From Hirudinaria manillensis (lineage: Eukaryota; Annelida; Clitellata; Hirudinida; Hirudinidae): 64,000 bases of DNA. The notes beneath the pieces were generated by a model that was not told the DNA's origin, ran no database searches, and worked only from the letters and a program-made list of their open reading frames with translations. A program made the position numbers and the translations under genes. This document shows positions 35,090-47,654 of this stretch, one piece after another (the stretch's first letter is position 1; every line of letters starts with the position of its first letter). The stretch spans positions 11,045,001 to 11,109,000 of the forward strand of contig CM067529.1 in NCBI GenBank assembly GCA_034509925.1. Direction: 5' to 3'.

Positions 35090-35810
35090 ATTAATTAATT
35101 CATTTATTTAATTAATTAATTATTTATTTACTTATTTATTTATTAAGAAGTGCATTTTATTCCGGACACATATGGGAGCTATTAAAATGATTTGTATAAT
35201 TGAATGGAAAATTCCAATTTGAATAAATAATGTTTTTTCTATTAAATCGTTTTTCTTTTAAATTCTCAAATGGTTTAAGTTTAAATTTCATTTGCGAATT
35301 TAAAATTCATAGTTTTATTTTTTTTTTTATATAAAAAAGAATTAAAATAAAATTTAAAAAAAATTAAAAACCTTTCCTCAACGAACTAGACGGTTTCCTA
35401 TCTTTGCTGGATTTTGCGTTTTAGTTACTTTTTAGCAATTTTTTAGAAAAATCATTTTTATTTTAAAAGATTTTGTTCGAAATAATATTCATATTTCAAG
35501 GAAATCATCCGAGACAGAAAATATATTTACAGCGAAATGGTGGTGTCGCTGAGATGTTGTGAACATAAAAATCTTTTTTAGTGTTTCAAACGACCGTTAT
35601 ATTTTCAAATGTTTCAAATACACATTTTTGACGTATGTTAACGATTTTACAATTAATTACTTGCTCGAAATTGAACTAAATTCTATCAATTTATATTTAT
35701 TCAAAGCTATTGAAGGCCTATTTTGACTTGTTTAAAATTATTTTTATGTCACTCGGAACCAAAAATCAAAATACGGAAATGGGAAATCACAGAAAGTAAT
35801 ATTTATTTAG

Positions 35811-35908
35811 CGCCAACTTCTTCGCGCGACAAAATTCCCGCATCCGTTTATAACGCGCACACGACTATAACGTCGCCGGAGATTACGTCCGATTACAAAT
35901 ACGATTGA
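35811..35908 (+). CDS. Candidate terminal exon, unrecognised
   Basis: After ATTTATTTAG the frame reads APTSSRDKIPASVYNAHTTI and on to SDYKYD and a TGA. It is GC-richer than the flanks. It may be the end of a gene with the candidate exons upstream, but phases could not be reconciled. Confidence 0.2.
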
Positions 35909-36104
35909 TTGATGATTGAATGCTTACTGTTGCTATTGGTAACTAGACTGAAAGTTAAGATAAAGTGTTACCATTAAGTTCGAATATTTAATTAATTTTT
36001 AACCATTAATTTTGATAAATTAAATTTATATTTATATTAAATTTACATTTTTTACTTATTGTAAAACAACAAAAAAATATTTATACAATCGCCTGTCACC
36101 TCAG

Positions 36105-36233
36105 GGGTAGCCTCTGGGTTGTGATTCTGTCGAAACTCGTGAAACACAAAGAACGTTTGCATCTGCTAAAAAAGCCCGAAGACTTTTTATGGCTCCAACC
36201 TTTGCTCGGAGACAATAACGGTTCTCCAGCGTT
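36105..36233 (+). CDS. Candidate exon, unrecognised
   Basis: CTGTCACCTCAG precedes a 42-codon frame (GSLWVVILSKLVKHKERLHL and on) that meets a strong donor GTAAGT at 36234. Only this one of the three frames is open. The next acceptor-like site is just 24 bp on, too near for a usual intron, so the downstream partner is unknown. The GC-richer stretch continues to about 36600. Confidence 0.25.
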
Positions 36234-36599
36234 GTAAGTTTATGCCATTTATTCCAGACTGCAAATCAACGGACTTCTTTACTGCACCCCATTCACTGCT
36301 TCAGCTCGATTGTAAATTTCAGTCGCCGACGAGAAACTGACAAGAAAAATGCTTCCCTGGTGATTTTTCCAATTTCCCGGGCGATTCAACTCTTCAGCTT
36401 AAGAGAGTGACAAGCAAAAGAAAAGTGGGGAGGTCTTCGGTTAATTTGAAAAGACTTTTACGAAAGGTCCAACGACGTTTCTAGTTTTTCACTTAGCGAG
36501 GAAGAAACGAGGTTATGCCTTCGCTGGAGACGTGGTGAATTGTGTGGGCGTTGATGTGAGTTTTCCATGCAATTCCAGCTTGTGAGACTCGTGCTTGAA

Positions 36600-39500
36600 C
36601 AACTTCAGAGTTCAGAATAAAGAGTTAAGTTCAGAAAAAAAGTCATTTGCAATATAACGAGAAAATATACATTTTTGTCGAACTAACTCGAGTGGATCCG
36701 AGATGCTTATCTGAAATTTACGATGCCAATTTAGGATGTTTTTTTTATGTTTTTTACGAAAATTATTCTGCAAATTTTTTGCTACTTTTAAATGAGGCAT
36801 TTTGAGTTTTTTTTTTGGATTGATATTTCTTCTTTATGGTATGATTTTGCTGAATATTTTATTTGTATTTAACAAAAATATAACAAGTATTATTCAAAAA
36901 AATTTTAAAAATAGTTTCCGACTATTTTCATTAATTTATTAACAAATTATCTGATAATCCAGATTAGCAATTCTAACACGAATCGAGACCGCAAAGAATA
37001 TGCCATAATGTGCTTTTGAAGTAAAAATTAATTAAATAAATAATTTAAATAAATAAATAACTATTCTTTAAGGGAGGAATAATTTATAAACGAAATAAAT
37101 TCAAATTTAGAAACTATTGGAGCTATTATCCAGTTTTTTTTTATAATATATTTTATAATAATTTTGTATTTGATAAAAATATTTTTTTTACAATTTATTT
37201 TTCTTTCTAATGCCAGAGCTTTGAAGGACTTAAAATTACGACTTCTTAAAAAGAAATTTTCCCGGAAGCTAAACTTGAACATCTGCTTTGATTCTCGATT
37301 CCGTGACCAAACGATAAATCAGCAGGGAGACATCTTTTAGATTTACTGAACTTCCTTTTTTTTTTATTTTTATATATTTTCTTGAAAAAGACTTCCAAGA
37401 ATAATCTGAATAAAATATTATTATTATCTGAATAATGCAGAATAACGATAATGACAATAGGAATAATAAATGGTGATGGTGATGATGATGAAAATGATTG
37501 TGATAGAACAGGTGATGTCCTTCGGCATGTTGCTAAAGTAATGTATTTATTTATATTCTTTTAAATTTATTTAATTTATTTATTTATTAATCTCGAGAAG
37601 AAACTGATATTGCTCACCTGCTTGGCATACAATCATGAGAAGTTGAAACGATTGCTTAAGTCAGACGGACTCAGGTCATGATCACTAATAAGAGATCATT
37701 AGTAATCAATTGAATGTGGAAGATATGATGATGATGATGATGATGATGACGAAGATGATGACGATGCTGATGCTAGGAAGTCAGGTCCAGGCTTTAAATA
37801 TTAGGTTAGTGTAAAACTAGTTGGTTGAGTCTGTTGTGTTGAGTTCCGATCATAGTTTATAAGAGATGATGAACCTTTATATGAAAAAGTGGGTATTCTA
37901 TGAACTAAAATAATAATAATAATAACAATAGTAATAATAATAATAACAACAACAACACCAACAATAGATAAAACGTCTAATAACATGAAGAAAAAAGAAA
38001 CAACTAGACCAAAGATAAATCCAAGCAATCCCAGTCGTCAGTTCCATTCGGTCTCCTTCGAATTTGCATCTTCCAACGATGGTTGCGATGTCTCCAATAT
38101 TCACCGATACAACGGAGGCCCCTGCAAATGACTTCCCCAGGGTTGGGGATGTCGGAGGCATTCAAAAGATCGACTATTTACGAGTATCGGGTAACATTAA
38201 TTTACGACCTGCCAGGCAGCTCTGAATCACTGGACACGGCACTGGGATTATGAAAGCTTTTTGTCGGCTCCTCGCCGCTATTTGTTGATTATTTCTACAC
38301 CGATTTATTCAGATTTATTTCGTCGTCATTCTCCATTAATCTTATTGAATTTCTATGAAATATAAAAAAAAATAAAAGAAATTGGAATGCTAATAGAGGT
38401 GAATTGTAGCCTCTTAATTAATTTATTGAAGTACTGTATCAAATGATGACATCTAAAATTAGCTGATTATATTAAGTGCTTATTATGATGACCAATTGGG
38501 CCTAAGCGCACGGATGGGCAATTCATTTTTTATTGATGAATTAAACAAATTAATGCTAAACTCTCCTAAATTCAGACGAATTCTACAAAAATCCGTGCAA
38601 ATGTACTTCTCAATAGACATAAATCAACGCCCTCAGACGTTTCGGTCGCCAGGTTTTAGCATTTTTAAGTCATGGTGGTCCTACAAATCACCATTTGAGG
38701 TGATCTTCTGAGAAGCAAAAATGCAATCAACAGGGTCATCCATTCTTCTTTTTAGCTTCCATTTCCTGATAATGCTGAACTGTGATCTTCCACCCGGGAT
38801 TTTGAGAAAATTCAGATTTTTCTTTGTGCTGCAATCTCTTGATTTTCAATATAGCGTAATTAATATAGGTAAAGGTCTTTTTGAATTTTTGGGATCAACA
38901 AAGCTTCACAAATTTCTCAAACATTTATTTCTGGACCTAGAAATGTCTCCCGTGAACATGGTATATGATTGCAACAAAACATCGGTGCAATGGGTCAGCA
39001 AACCTTTACTTTTTCAAGAATCTTCGGTCCTATTGACATTTGGGTGCGTGCGGAGTTAATTAACTGCATGTAAAAGAAACTAAATTTCTCTCTCGGGAAC
39101 TCCAGGAGATAAAACATTCAATCATCGAGGAAAACATTTCGATTGCTTGTTGAAGAATCGAATCTTTCTGATAAGTACTGCCAGTGCTTTTTATCACAAT
39201 CCTCTTGTCATGGCATAGAGTTCCTGAGGGATGATGTTTTTTGGGAAATGATGGAAGTAGCATGAGCACCTCTGTGCCATTATGGACCATCCCTGACTGA
39301 ATGGTTGGATGGGTAAGATAATGGGTTGGATGGATGGAATCCGAATATTTTTTTTACAAATTCAACATTTGTCCATCGCATCTATTTATCATATAAATGT
39401 CTTTTAAATTTCTTGTTCTTAAAAATTTCAATTTAATTCATGTTTTGCAAAAATCCATTGTTATTATTATTTTTCATTTCGAATCAAAAACTTCAGTCTG

Positions 39501-39920
39501 GTAACTTTATGGTCCAACTATTGAATCAGCGCCCGACTCCATTGGACCGCACAGATGCAAATAATCCGATCTGACGATGCGGAACGATGGACATCCAGCA
39601 AAATCGCATTTGATCTTTTTAAAGATTTAAAAAAAAAAACAAACGAACGAACAAATGAACGAACGAACGAAAAACCTCGCTTGGCCCACAGATACAAGAA
39701 ATTCCACTTGTAAATTATCTCTAACCGTATCGTCCACGCTTGATTGAACGCGCTGCATCACGCTTCAGATAAAATAGGACACGGATGGATTTATCCATTT
39801 GTTCAGATACGCGAGGAACGAAAATTTACTGGATCCGGGACTTGTTATGGCAAATAATATTTGGTAATTTATCTTCCTGTTGTCCGTTAAAATTTTCCAT
39901 GACGGTTGACGTGATCGTGT
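36600..39920. other. Spacer without supported genes
   Basis: AT-rich DNA with GAT tracts at about 37470-37490 and 37726-37770. A GC-richer patch at about 38030-38165 reads on the minus strand as MPPTSPTLGKSFAGASVV and on, in frame into an ATT-type repeat; I cannot tell whether it is coding. Plus-strand frames at 38496-39059 have no recognisable features. Confidence 0.35.
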
Positions 39921-39992
39921 GGGGATGTAGCTCAGTGGTAGAGCGCTCGCTTCGCATGTGAGAGGCCACGGGTTCAATCCCCGTCATCTCCA
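39921..39992 (+). tRNA. tRNA-Ala (anticodon CGC), copy 1
   Basis: A 72-nt tRNA: acceptor GGGGATG pairs with CATCTCC plus discriminator A, anticodon loop TTCGCAT (CGC, reads GCG), T arm ACGGGTTCAATCCCCGT. The A box TAGCTCAGTGG and B box GGTTCAATCC are intact. A TTTT terminator follows within 10 bp. Confidence 0.97.
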
Positions 39993-40727
39993 CTCCTTTT
40001 CACCCGCTTGAAGTTTTCTCCAGATCTATATAACTCGTTGTTATGCTAGATACTTTAATGTTTGTAACGAAACACACTTTAATTTTTCTAGCTTTTAACA
40101 ATTTGTAATTAACAACACCTCAAAGAATAGGATCAAAGGCAAATCATTGTTGGCCTATCCTTGAAGTGTTGACACATTGGACAAAGCAAATATCGCGTTG
40201 ACAACAGTAAATGTGCGAAGGCAGATGAGGATGATGAAGATGATTATAGTGACTATTTTATTTAATTTCAAGTGTACCAAGGTTTCCCTTACTGATGATT
40301 TATATAGCGCCTGAAGTTCCACATGCGTTTATGTATATTTATAAAGGCTTATAGACTTTCGTCCCGAGGGATTAGGTGCGAGTTGGGCTGAAAATACATT
40401 GACCATAGTTGATTTATCCTTTTTACGTACGCAATCGCCTGAGTCAATTTACAATTTAGACTTTGAAGAGTCTAATATTCTGAAGCAATGCTTGTGTAAC
40501 TTGTATTAAAATAAATGAGCTGCAATTTGGTCTGCGGTCCATGACTTGCCTGAGTGAAAGGATGACTGACCTCACGTATTCTTACCGTGGCAATCCATTT
40601 TACGAGAGAGTAGAACTCTCTTTCTAAATGACCTGAAAACAGGTTTTGCATTTCAAATGAAATTTCTACTGAAGAAAATTTATTACTGGACATCTTTACC
40701 AATGCTGAGGTTTTCCCGCCTTCCGTG

Positions 40728-40799
40728 GGGGATGTAGCTCAGTGGTAGAGCGCTCGCTTCGCATGTGAGAGGCCACGGGTTCAATCCCCGTCATCTCCA
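40728..40799 (+). tRNA. tRNA-Ala (CGC), copy 2
   Basis: Identical to copy 1 over the tRNA; flanks unrelated. TTTT follows within 6 bp. Confidence 0.97.
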
Positions 40800-40899
40800 C
40801 GTTTTGGCGATGCTCGGTTTTGCCAAAGCACTTAAATTCAGCCTATATGAGTTGGGATATTATGTCCAATTGTTAATGGTCACAAAGATCCATTGTGCT

Positions 40900-40971
40900 G
40901 GGGATGTAGCTCAGTGGTAGAGCGCTCGCTTCGCATGTGAGAGGTCACGGGTTCAATCCCCGTCATCTCCA
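40900..40971 (+). tRNA. tRNA-Ala (CGC), copy 3
   Basis: One change (GGTCACGGG for GGCCACGGG) just before the T stem. Only TTT runs follow within 40 bp, so termination may be weak. Confidence 0.95.
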
Positions 40972-41607
40972 GATCTTTGCCCCTTTAGATTAGGAGTTTC
41001 CAACCTAGCCCTCGTGGCTGATTTGGGGTCAAATTTGTTATCGTGTATGGCTGTGACCCATTTTCTGATTTATTTATACAGCTCACTGAAGGCATTGACT
41101 TTATTTATTGAGTTTTTTCACAAATCCCAATCTTGATAGCTGAAAGGAAGGGGCGTTCTTCGAATACGTCTGAGAGGTTACGCGTTAATAAATCAAGTCC
41201 GTGGAGAGATTTCACGGCGGTTTATAGAACGATAAAGAAGGAATGATGTTGTTTCGTGTTGATGTGAAGCACTTCATAAAACTTCAAATAGCAAATTAGT
41301 TCAAAGCACGCTTGCACTAAAGCATGGAAACACATATTTTCATAATCATTTTCTTCTGTTGTGGGTTACTTTAAGATTTTATGCCACGTGCTTTTCAAAT
41401 GTAGGAGTAACTCGAAGATAACGTTATCATGTATCTCGATTTAAATCTCATATAAATATTATTATTTCAAATAAATTGAATACATAAAAATATTAATTCA
41501 AAGATCAATGTCAATCAATATCGTCATTTTCTTTCGAGGGTTTCTTTGATGGCATTGGTATTTGGACATTTTGTTCAGCCTTTAAGCGTCGGACGTGGAA
41601 TTCTGCC

Positions 41608-41679
41608 GGGGATGTAGCTCAGTGGTAGAGCGCTCGCTTCGCATGTGAGAGGCCACGGGTTCAAACCCCGTCATCTCCA
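41608..41679 (+). tRNA. tRNA-Ala (CGC), copy 4
   Basis: As copy 1 except TTCAAAC for TTCAATC in the T loop. TTTT follows within 10 bp. Confidence 0.96.
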
Positions 41680-42053
41680 GGCTCTTTTGGCAGTAGAAAT
41701 TCTATAATTTCTCAATTATCAGTTATTCCCCTCTTCGTTTTGAGTGGACTTCCTCGTCTAGCCATGACAATAAAATATTTTAATGTATTAATTATTAAAT
41801 ACAATTGTTTGCAGGTATTAATTTTTTTGCTTTTCCTTTTCGACGGGTTTATCTGTTTGACTAATTAACTTCTTGGATCAGCCTGCTAGCGGAGGCTTGC
41901 GTCTCCTTAAGGCTGATTCCCGAGTCTCTTTATTAACTGTCCTGAGTTGTTCGTTTTTGTTTTCTTGACTTAACGATTAATAAATTGGCTCAAAAGAAAA
42001 TGGTTAAAACCGTGATATAGCTTATTAAATCAAGTATTGGGGAACCAAATCAC

Positions 42054-42125
42054 GGGGATGTAGCTCAGTGGTAGAGCGCTCGCTTCGCATGTGAGAGGTC
42101 ACGGGTTCAATCCCCGTCATCTCCA
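42054..42125 (+). tRNA. tRNA-Ala (CGC), copy 5
   Basis: Same single change as copy 3, so these two are the closest pair. TTTT follows within 8 bp. Confidence 0.96.
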
Positions 42126-43875
42126 TACTTTTCGCATTTCGGAAATGTTCTTCCACCTAGGAAAATGTGTGCAATGTTCAAGATGCTTTTTAGGTTTCTG
42201 TGAAAACTAATCAGGAAAGAAAGCACATTAGGAATGCTTGTTGATTAGGTATTAGTTGGAATACCTGGTGGATTTAAGAAAAATTTTTAAAGCGCCAAAT
42301 TTCCAAACATTCTTCTGAAATCGTTGAAATTTGTTCTTGTCAGTGTCTTGAACTGAGAAGTATCAGATTCAAATTCCTCCAAAAGTAGATTCAGAATCAA
42401 GAATCATTGTCCTCTGATTGGACAGTATTTCATTTGTACTGATAAATAAAAAAAAAACATTGATATATTGAAATGGCGACCTTTCTTAAACAATTCGAAG
42501 AAAATCCAGCATCTTCATCAATTTTAACGTGCCTTTCTTAAAACGTTCGACCGTTTGTAACGCTGCGAGTAGTGGCTGATAAAAATTGATCTCTTTATCT
42601 TCTTTCGACTTGATCGATGGAAGAAGGAACATTTGCAAAGATAAGTCCTTATTGGCATTTAATTACCATTTAAGAGATCCCATGTCTGTCACTACAATGT
42701 CCCTTTTCTTGTGACTATGCCGAGGTAGCATTTTGTCAATTATTTAATTATGATGAATGTCTGAAAAGAAGGTTGTCTGATAACAGATCAATATCTAAAA
42801 TGTTTGGCAAACATATTTTTTAAAGACGAATTATTGTACCGAGAATATTTTCTGGTAAATTGTATATTTACTTTTGTAAATTATAAATAATTCAATAAAT
42901 TGCACCGGAAATCCGAGTACGTGTTATTCATACTCTTTGAACAGAGATTTATTTGCTATTGATTCACATCCTCTTGGAAGTTTACAACAAATAATGGCAC
43001 TTCTGAGATAAAATAAATTTTGCGAATAAAAATTTTTCTTTCGAAATCGTTTAATTTTAAATCTAGAGCAGATAATGGATAGGACGATCATTCATTCTCT
43101 CTAGAATTCCACAAGAGATTAAACATCCTTTTAATTTTATGTTTTAGATTAATTTTATCAGCAAGAAATTATGGACACCATTTAGAATGGCGTGGTTAAA
43201 AACAACTTAAATGTGATCGCTTGCTGCACTCATCATTTTATTGTTAAAATTATTTAAATTATTTTCACCGACTGAAATATTTACAAAAAAATCAATAAAT
43301 CATCCACTTCTATGTGCCATAAAAATCCGGCCCCGATAAGCGCAGGTTAACATCCCGAGAGCAGTAAAATAGCCGTCGGACAGACGGCGTGATTCGCTGC
43401 CGTGAAAAACGGGCTGCAGTTTCGATGAAGTTACAAATAGATTCGAGATGGATGGCGCCCTTTGACCTTTTCCAGCCCCGACCATAAAAATGCGACCACC
43501 ATAAAAGCAGGGATGGTGTGAAAACATGGACGGGGGAAAGGAAATGATTTTCGGCAGATTGCATACGTTGCATGTTGTGCAGCATTGCGTTCGACGAGTT
43601 CGATGTTCATGAATAGGGAATGCGAATTGGAGATACCCTTTTATCATCAAAACAAAGTTTATTTAATTCAATTTTATTTATTTAATTTATTTTTAAATCA
43701 TATTTTGATTTGCCTCTATATTTATGGCTATGATTTACAAAGAGTGATGATAAGCTTATTAATTGACCTCTTTCTAATTTTAACTTGCAGCTGACAATAG
43801 GGAAACTAAAGCAACGAATTTAACTGATCATAAATCAACTTAGGACAAGGAATATAATTCCCCAAATTTTCCGGA
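42126..43875. other. Spacer with a GC-rich patch
   Basis: No supported gene. 43310-43590 is distinctly GC-richer, with three CCATAAAA motifs (about 43316, 43491 and 43500) and a GCCGTC/GACGGC hairpin at about 43371-43387. It may be a regulatory element or an unrecognised exon. Confidence 0.35.
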
Positions 43876-45614
43876 ATGACGTCATACCCCCTGGCACCAC
43901 GTGATCAAAGCATCAGAGGAATCTTTGGATTCATGGCTTGGAAGGACAGACTTGTGAAGAAATTTGGTGAGTTCAAGGTGTTAGTAATTATTTCCGACCA
44001 TTAATTGTATTTTTTAAATAAAATAGCAATCACCTTTATTATAATAAATTTTCTGAAAATATGAAAATGATGCGGAAGCAGTGAAATGTAAAATTTAAAT
44101 ATCGAACATTATGTGGGTTTTTCAATAAAATGGATTTTTTTCGATCATACTGCTTTGGAGAATGATGATGACGATGATGATGGTAGTGATGATGGCGACG
44201 ACGATGATGACCTCTAATAACCAGGTAATGGCTGCAAAAGTGATGACGTTGTTTGACAGAACTGGTTGTTGACGGCTTGAACTCAAGCCATAATGGGCTC
44301 ATGCTGTGTAACATAATGACTTAAATTCTTGGTTGTCAGAACTTGTTAATGTCGGTACATTAAATAATTATTAAAATGTTTTGCGTTCTTTTAGCTAGAG
44401 TGTATTTACTAATAAAACATTATGCAGCTAATTAAGTTCCAAATAAACCACTTTTCAAATTTATATGTTGTAAATCAATGAATTAAAATGTGATATCGTA
44501 ATGAGATGTTCAAGATATATTTAAATAAACCAGTAGTATTATTATAGTACTGATATAAATTATTACTTATTGGTTAATATTATGAACTCTCATTAATGTA
44601 ACTGTAATTTCCATTGAATTGTACAAGCTATTCACTTGATGATCTATAATATTTGAAATTGATAAAAAAGTCACAATACGTATGTCTCGGTTTTGTTTAT
44701 AATTTGTTTTTTCGGAATTTCTAGCTTGATATTTTACGAATATTCGTTTCAAGCAACAAGACATTTCTGGTCGCTTTAAGCTATTAAGCTGATATTTAAT
44801 TATATAGGTATAGTTATATATGTACCATAATTAATAATTGCCGTTAATTATTAATCTATTACTGTCTAACATCATGATACCCATATCGTAGACATCATGC
44901 GCCAGAATAGAGAACAGACGACGGACAAGATGAAGAGAAGTTTAACCATGTCAACGATGTCATCTTCAGAAAATCAATTCAAATACTCTTCGCCGTCGTC
45001 GACGTCGTCGTCATCCATGAAGGTTTCCACGCCGATCGTCAGGAGCCTGTCGAGTGATGTAAACGGAAAATCAACGACAAAGCAGCCCGAGATGACCCCT
45101 GGAGTCTTGGAGTGTAGCGACAATGACCTAAGCGATAAGGACGACGACGACGATGACGATGACGAAGATGATGAAGACAACGAAGACGATGATGACGATG
45201 AAGAAGAAGAGGTCGGAGAGGAGCACGGAATGTTGACAGATGAGGAGGGTAAAGTCAAACTGATAAGATGAATAGATTGATTTGTTTATTGCCTCAAAGG
45301 CATAATTTTTATAGCACCTAATATTATGGGAAATCTAGAAAATATATTAAACGATTTTTCAGTAACAAAAGCGAACAAAATCGTGAAAATCGAATCAAAT
45401 AACAAACTTGGTAGAATTTGGAATTACACATATTAATACTATTAAAAGTTAATATAATTTGCATTGACTGTAATTAAAAACAGAAAAATATCATCAACAA
45501 GTCAATTTCAAATATTTCACAGAAAGCGAGTGTTCAGATTGCAGCGAGGAAGAGGAAGAAAGTGAAGAAAACGAAGACGAGGAAGACGATGAAACATGTA
45601 ACCTATTGGAATAA
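43876..45614 (+). CDS. Unrecognised Ser-rich, acidic 179-residue protein (3 exons)
   Basis: Exons 43876-43966, 44892-45248 and 45523-45614 join in phase (GT-AG both times) and give MTSYPLAPRDQSIRGIFGFM at the start and CNLLE at the end. An in-frame stop at 43831 supports this ATG. The middle part is Ser/Thr-rich (residues about 45-85), followed by a run of Asp and Glu with few other residues (about 120-150), then SECSDCSEEEEE. Such tails occur in nuclear chaperones and chromatin proteins, but no family is recognised and no function is claimed. The Asp run is coded by GAC/GAT triplets like the microsatellites all over this window. AATAAA signals at 45641 and 45652 would end the transcript about 200 bp before the tRNA array. 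Confidence 0.65.
44160..44215. repeat. GAT/GAC triplet microsatellite
   Basis: Interrupted GATGATGACGATG repeat inside the first intron of the acidic-protein gene. Confidence 0.75.
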
Positions 45615-45640
45615 ATTCAATGACCAAAACGCGACGAAGA

Positions 45641-45646
45641 AATAAA
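45641..45646 (+). terminator. Polyadenylation signal of the acidic-protein gene
   Basis: AATAAA 27 bp past the stop; further copies at 45652 and 45675. Confidence 0.5.
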
Positions 45647-45971
45647 TTGTAAATAAACAAATTCCGAGTGTAAAAATAAAAGCAAAGTAAAACCAATCTC
45701 CAGCACAAAATAACATTAGGCGCTCGGCGAACAGGAACAAACATTAGTCATCGTAGCGAAAATAATTTCAACAAAATAACGAAGCTTCAAAAGTAAAAAA
45801 TTAAAGGAAAAAAGAATTAGCTTCAAAGATGTAAAATGGATCACTAAAACGCGATTGTTTCGAACGGTCTCGTTCTTCGCCGCCCTTCAAAAGAAAACCT
45901 GCAAAACGCCCTTCATTCGCAATTGCCGAGACGAACGGTCGCTCGCAATTCCTTAAAACTCCAACGCCCTA

Positions 45972-46044
45972 CACCTCCGACGGGACTCGAACCCGCAATC
46001 CCCGGCTTAGGAGGCCGATGCCTTATCCATTAGGCCACGGAGGC
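45972..46044 (-). tRNA. tRNA-Arg (CCT), array copy 1
   Basis: Acceptor GCCTCCG pairs with CGGAGGT (G1-U72 wobble, as in other animal tRNA-Arg-CCT), discriminator G, D stem GCCT/AGGC, anticodon loop CTCCTAA (CCT, reads AGG), T arm GCGGGTTCGAGTCCCGT. A box TGGCCTAATGG and B box GGTTCGAGTCC are intact. The unit's spacer is truncated. 341 bp to copy 2. Confidence 0.97.
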
Positions 46045-46312
46045 GCGTTACATGGGATGCTCCGATCGTTTTACTCGATTCAGACTTCGCCAACGACTTT
46101 TCGCGTCCCGCACGAGCGAAACGTAGAGCTCACCTTTCTTGGCCTCCCTTCAAAAGAACGGCCGTCAGTCGGATCGCACGCTTCGAAGAGCGACGAATAG
46201 CGTCGTCAGAAAACCTTCAAAACGCCCTTCATTCAGCCTGGCTTTCTGCGTACGGAGCCGCAATTGCCGAGACGAACGGTCGCTCGCAATTCCTTAAAAC
46301 TCCAACGCCCTA

Positions 46313-46385
46313 CACCTCCGACGGGACTCGAACCCGCAATCCCCGGCTTAGGAGGCCGATGCCTTATCCATTAGGCCACGGAGGC
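46313..46385 (-). tRNA. tRNA-Arg (CCT), array copy 2
   Basis: Consensus tRNA; 340 bp to copy 3. Confidence 0.96.
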
Positions 46386-46652
46386 GCGTTACATGGGATG
46401 CTCCGATCGTTTTACTCGATTCAGACTTCGCCAACGACTTTTCGCGTCCGCACGAGCGAAACGTAGAGCTCACCTTTCTTGGCCTCCCTTCAAAAGAACG
46501 GCCGTCAGTCGGATCGCACACTTCGAAGAGCGACGAATAGCGTCGTCAGAAAACCTGCAAAACGCCCTTCATTCAGCCTGGCTTTCTGCGTACGGAGCCG
46601 CAATTGCCGAGACGAACGGTCGCTCGCAATTCCTTAAAACTCCAACGCCCTA

Positions 46653-46725
46653 CACCTCCGACGGGACCCGAACCCGCAATCCCCGGCTTAGGAGGCCGAT
46701 GCCTTATCCATTAGGCCACGGAGGC
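46653..46725 (-). tRNA. tRNA-Arg (CCT), array copy 3, T-loop variant
   Basis: T loop TTCGGGT instead of TTCGAGT, replacing the near-universal A58, which is also a B-box base; function may be reduced. 330 bp to copy 4. Confidence 0.93.
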
Positions 46726-46982
46726 GCGTTGCATGGGATGCTCCGATCGTTTTACTCGATTCAGACTTCGCCAACGACTTTTCGCGTCCGCACGAGCGAA
46801 ACGTAGAGCTCACCTTTCTTGGCCTCCGTTCAAAAGAACGGCCGTCAATCGGATCGCACGCTTCGAAAAGCGTCGTCAGAAAACCTGCAAAACGCCCTTC
46901 ATTCAGCCTGGCTTTCTGCGTACGGAGCCGCAATTGCTGAGACGAACGGTCGCTCGCAATTCCTTAAAACTCCAACGCCCTA

Positions 46983-47055
46983 CACCTCCGACGGGACTCG
47001 AACCCGCAATCCCCGGCTTAGGAGGCCGATGCCTTATCCATTAGGCCACGGAGGC
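46983..47055 (-). tRNA. tRNA-Arg (CCT), array copy 4
   Basis: Consensus tRNA; the upstream flank has TTTTCCTCGA where most have TTTTACTCGA. 331 bp to copy 5. Confidence 0.96.
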
Positions 47056-47313
47056 GCGTTACATGGGATGCTCCGATCGTTTTCCTCGATTCAGACTTCG
47101 CCAACGACTTTTCGCGTCCCGCACGAGCGAAACGTAGAGCTCACCTTTCTTGGCCTCCCTTCAAAAGAACGGCCGTCAATCGGATCGCACGCTTCGAAAA
47201 GCGTCGTCAGAAAACCTGCAAAACGCCCTTCATTCAGCCTGGCTTTCTGCGTACGGAGCCGCAATTGCCGAGACGAACGGTCGCTCGCAATTCCTTAAAA
47301 CTCCAACGCCCTA

Positions 47314-47386
47314 CACCTCCGACGGGACTCGAACCCGCAATCCCCGGCTTAGGAGGCCGATGACTTATCCATTAGGCCACGGAGGC
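47314..47386 (-). tRNA. tRNA-Arg (CCT), array copy 5, D-stem variant
   Basis: AGTC replaces AGGC in the D stem, breaking one base pair; possibly a pseudogene. 341 bp to copy 6. Confidence 0.9.
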
Positions 47387-47654
47387 GCGTTACATGGGAT
47401 GCTCCGATCGTTTTACTTGATTCAGACTTCGCCAACGACTTTTCGCGTCCCGCACGAGCGAAACGTAGAGCTCACCTTTCTTGGCCTCCCTTCAAAAGAA
47501 CGGCCGTCAGTCGGATCGCACGCTTCGAAGAGCGACGAATAGCGTCGTCAGAAAACCTGCAAAACGCCCTTCATTCAGCCTGGCTTTCTGCGTACGGAGC
47601 CGCAATTGCCGAGACGAACGGTCGCTCGCAATTCCTTAAAACTCCAACGCCCTA

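Noticed and set aside
38496..39059. Two adjacent plus-strand frames of 71 and 112 residues
   Set aside because: No motifs, no splice support and ordinary composition; lengths are within chance for AT-moderate DNA.
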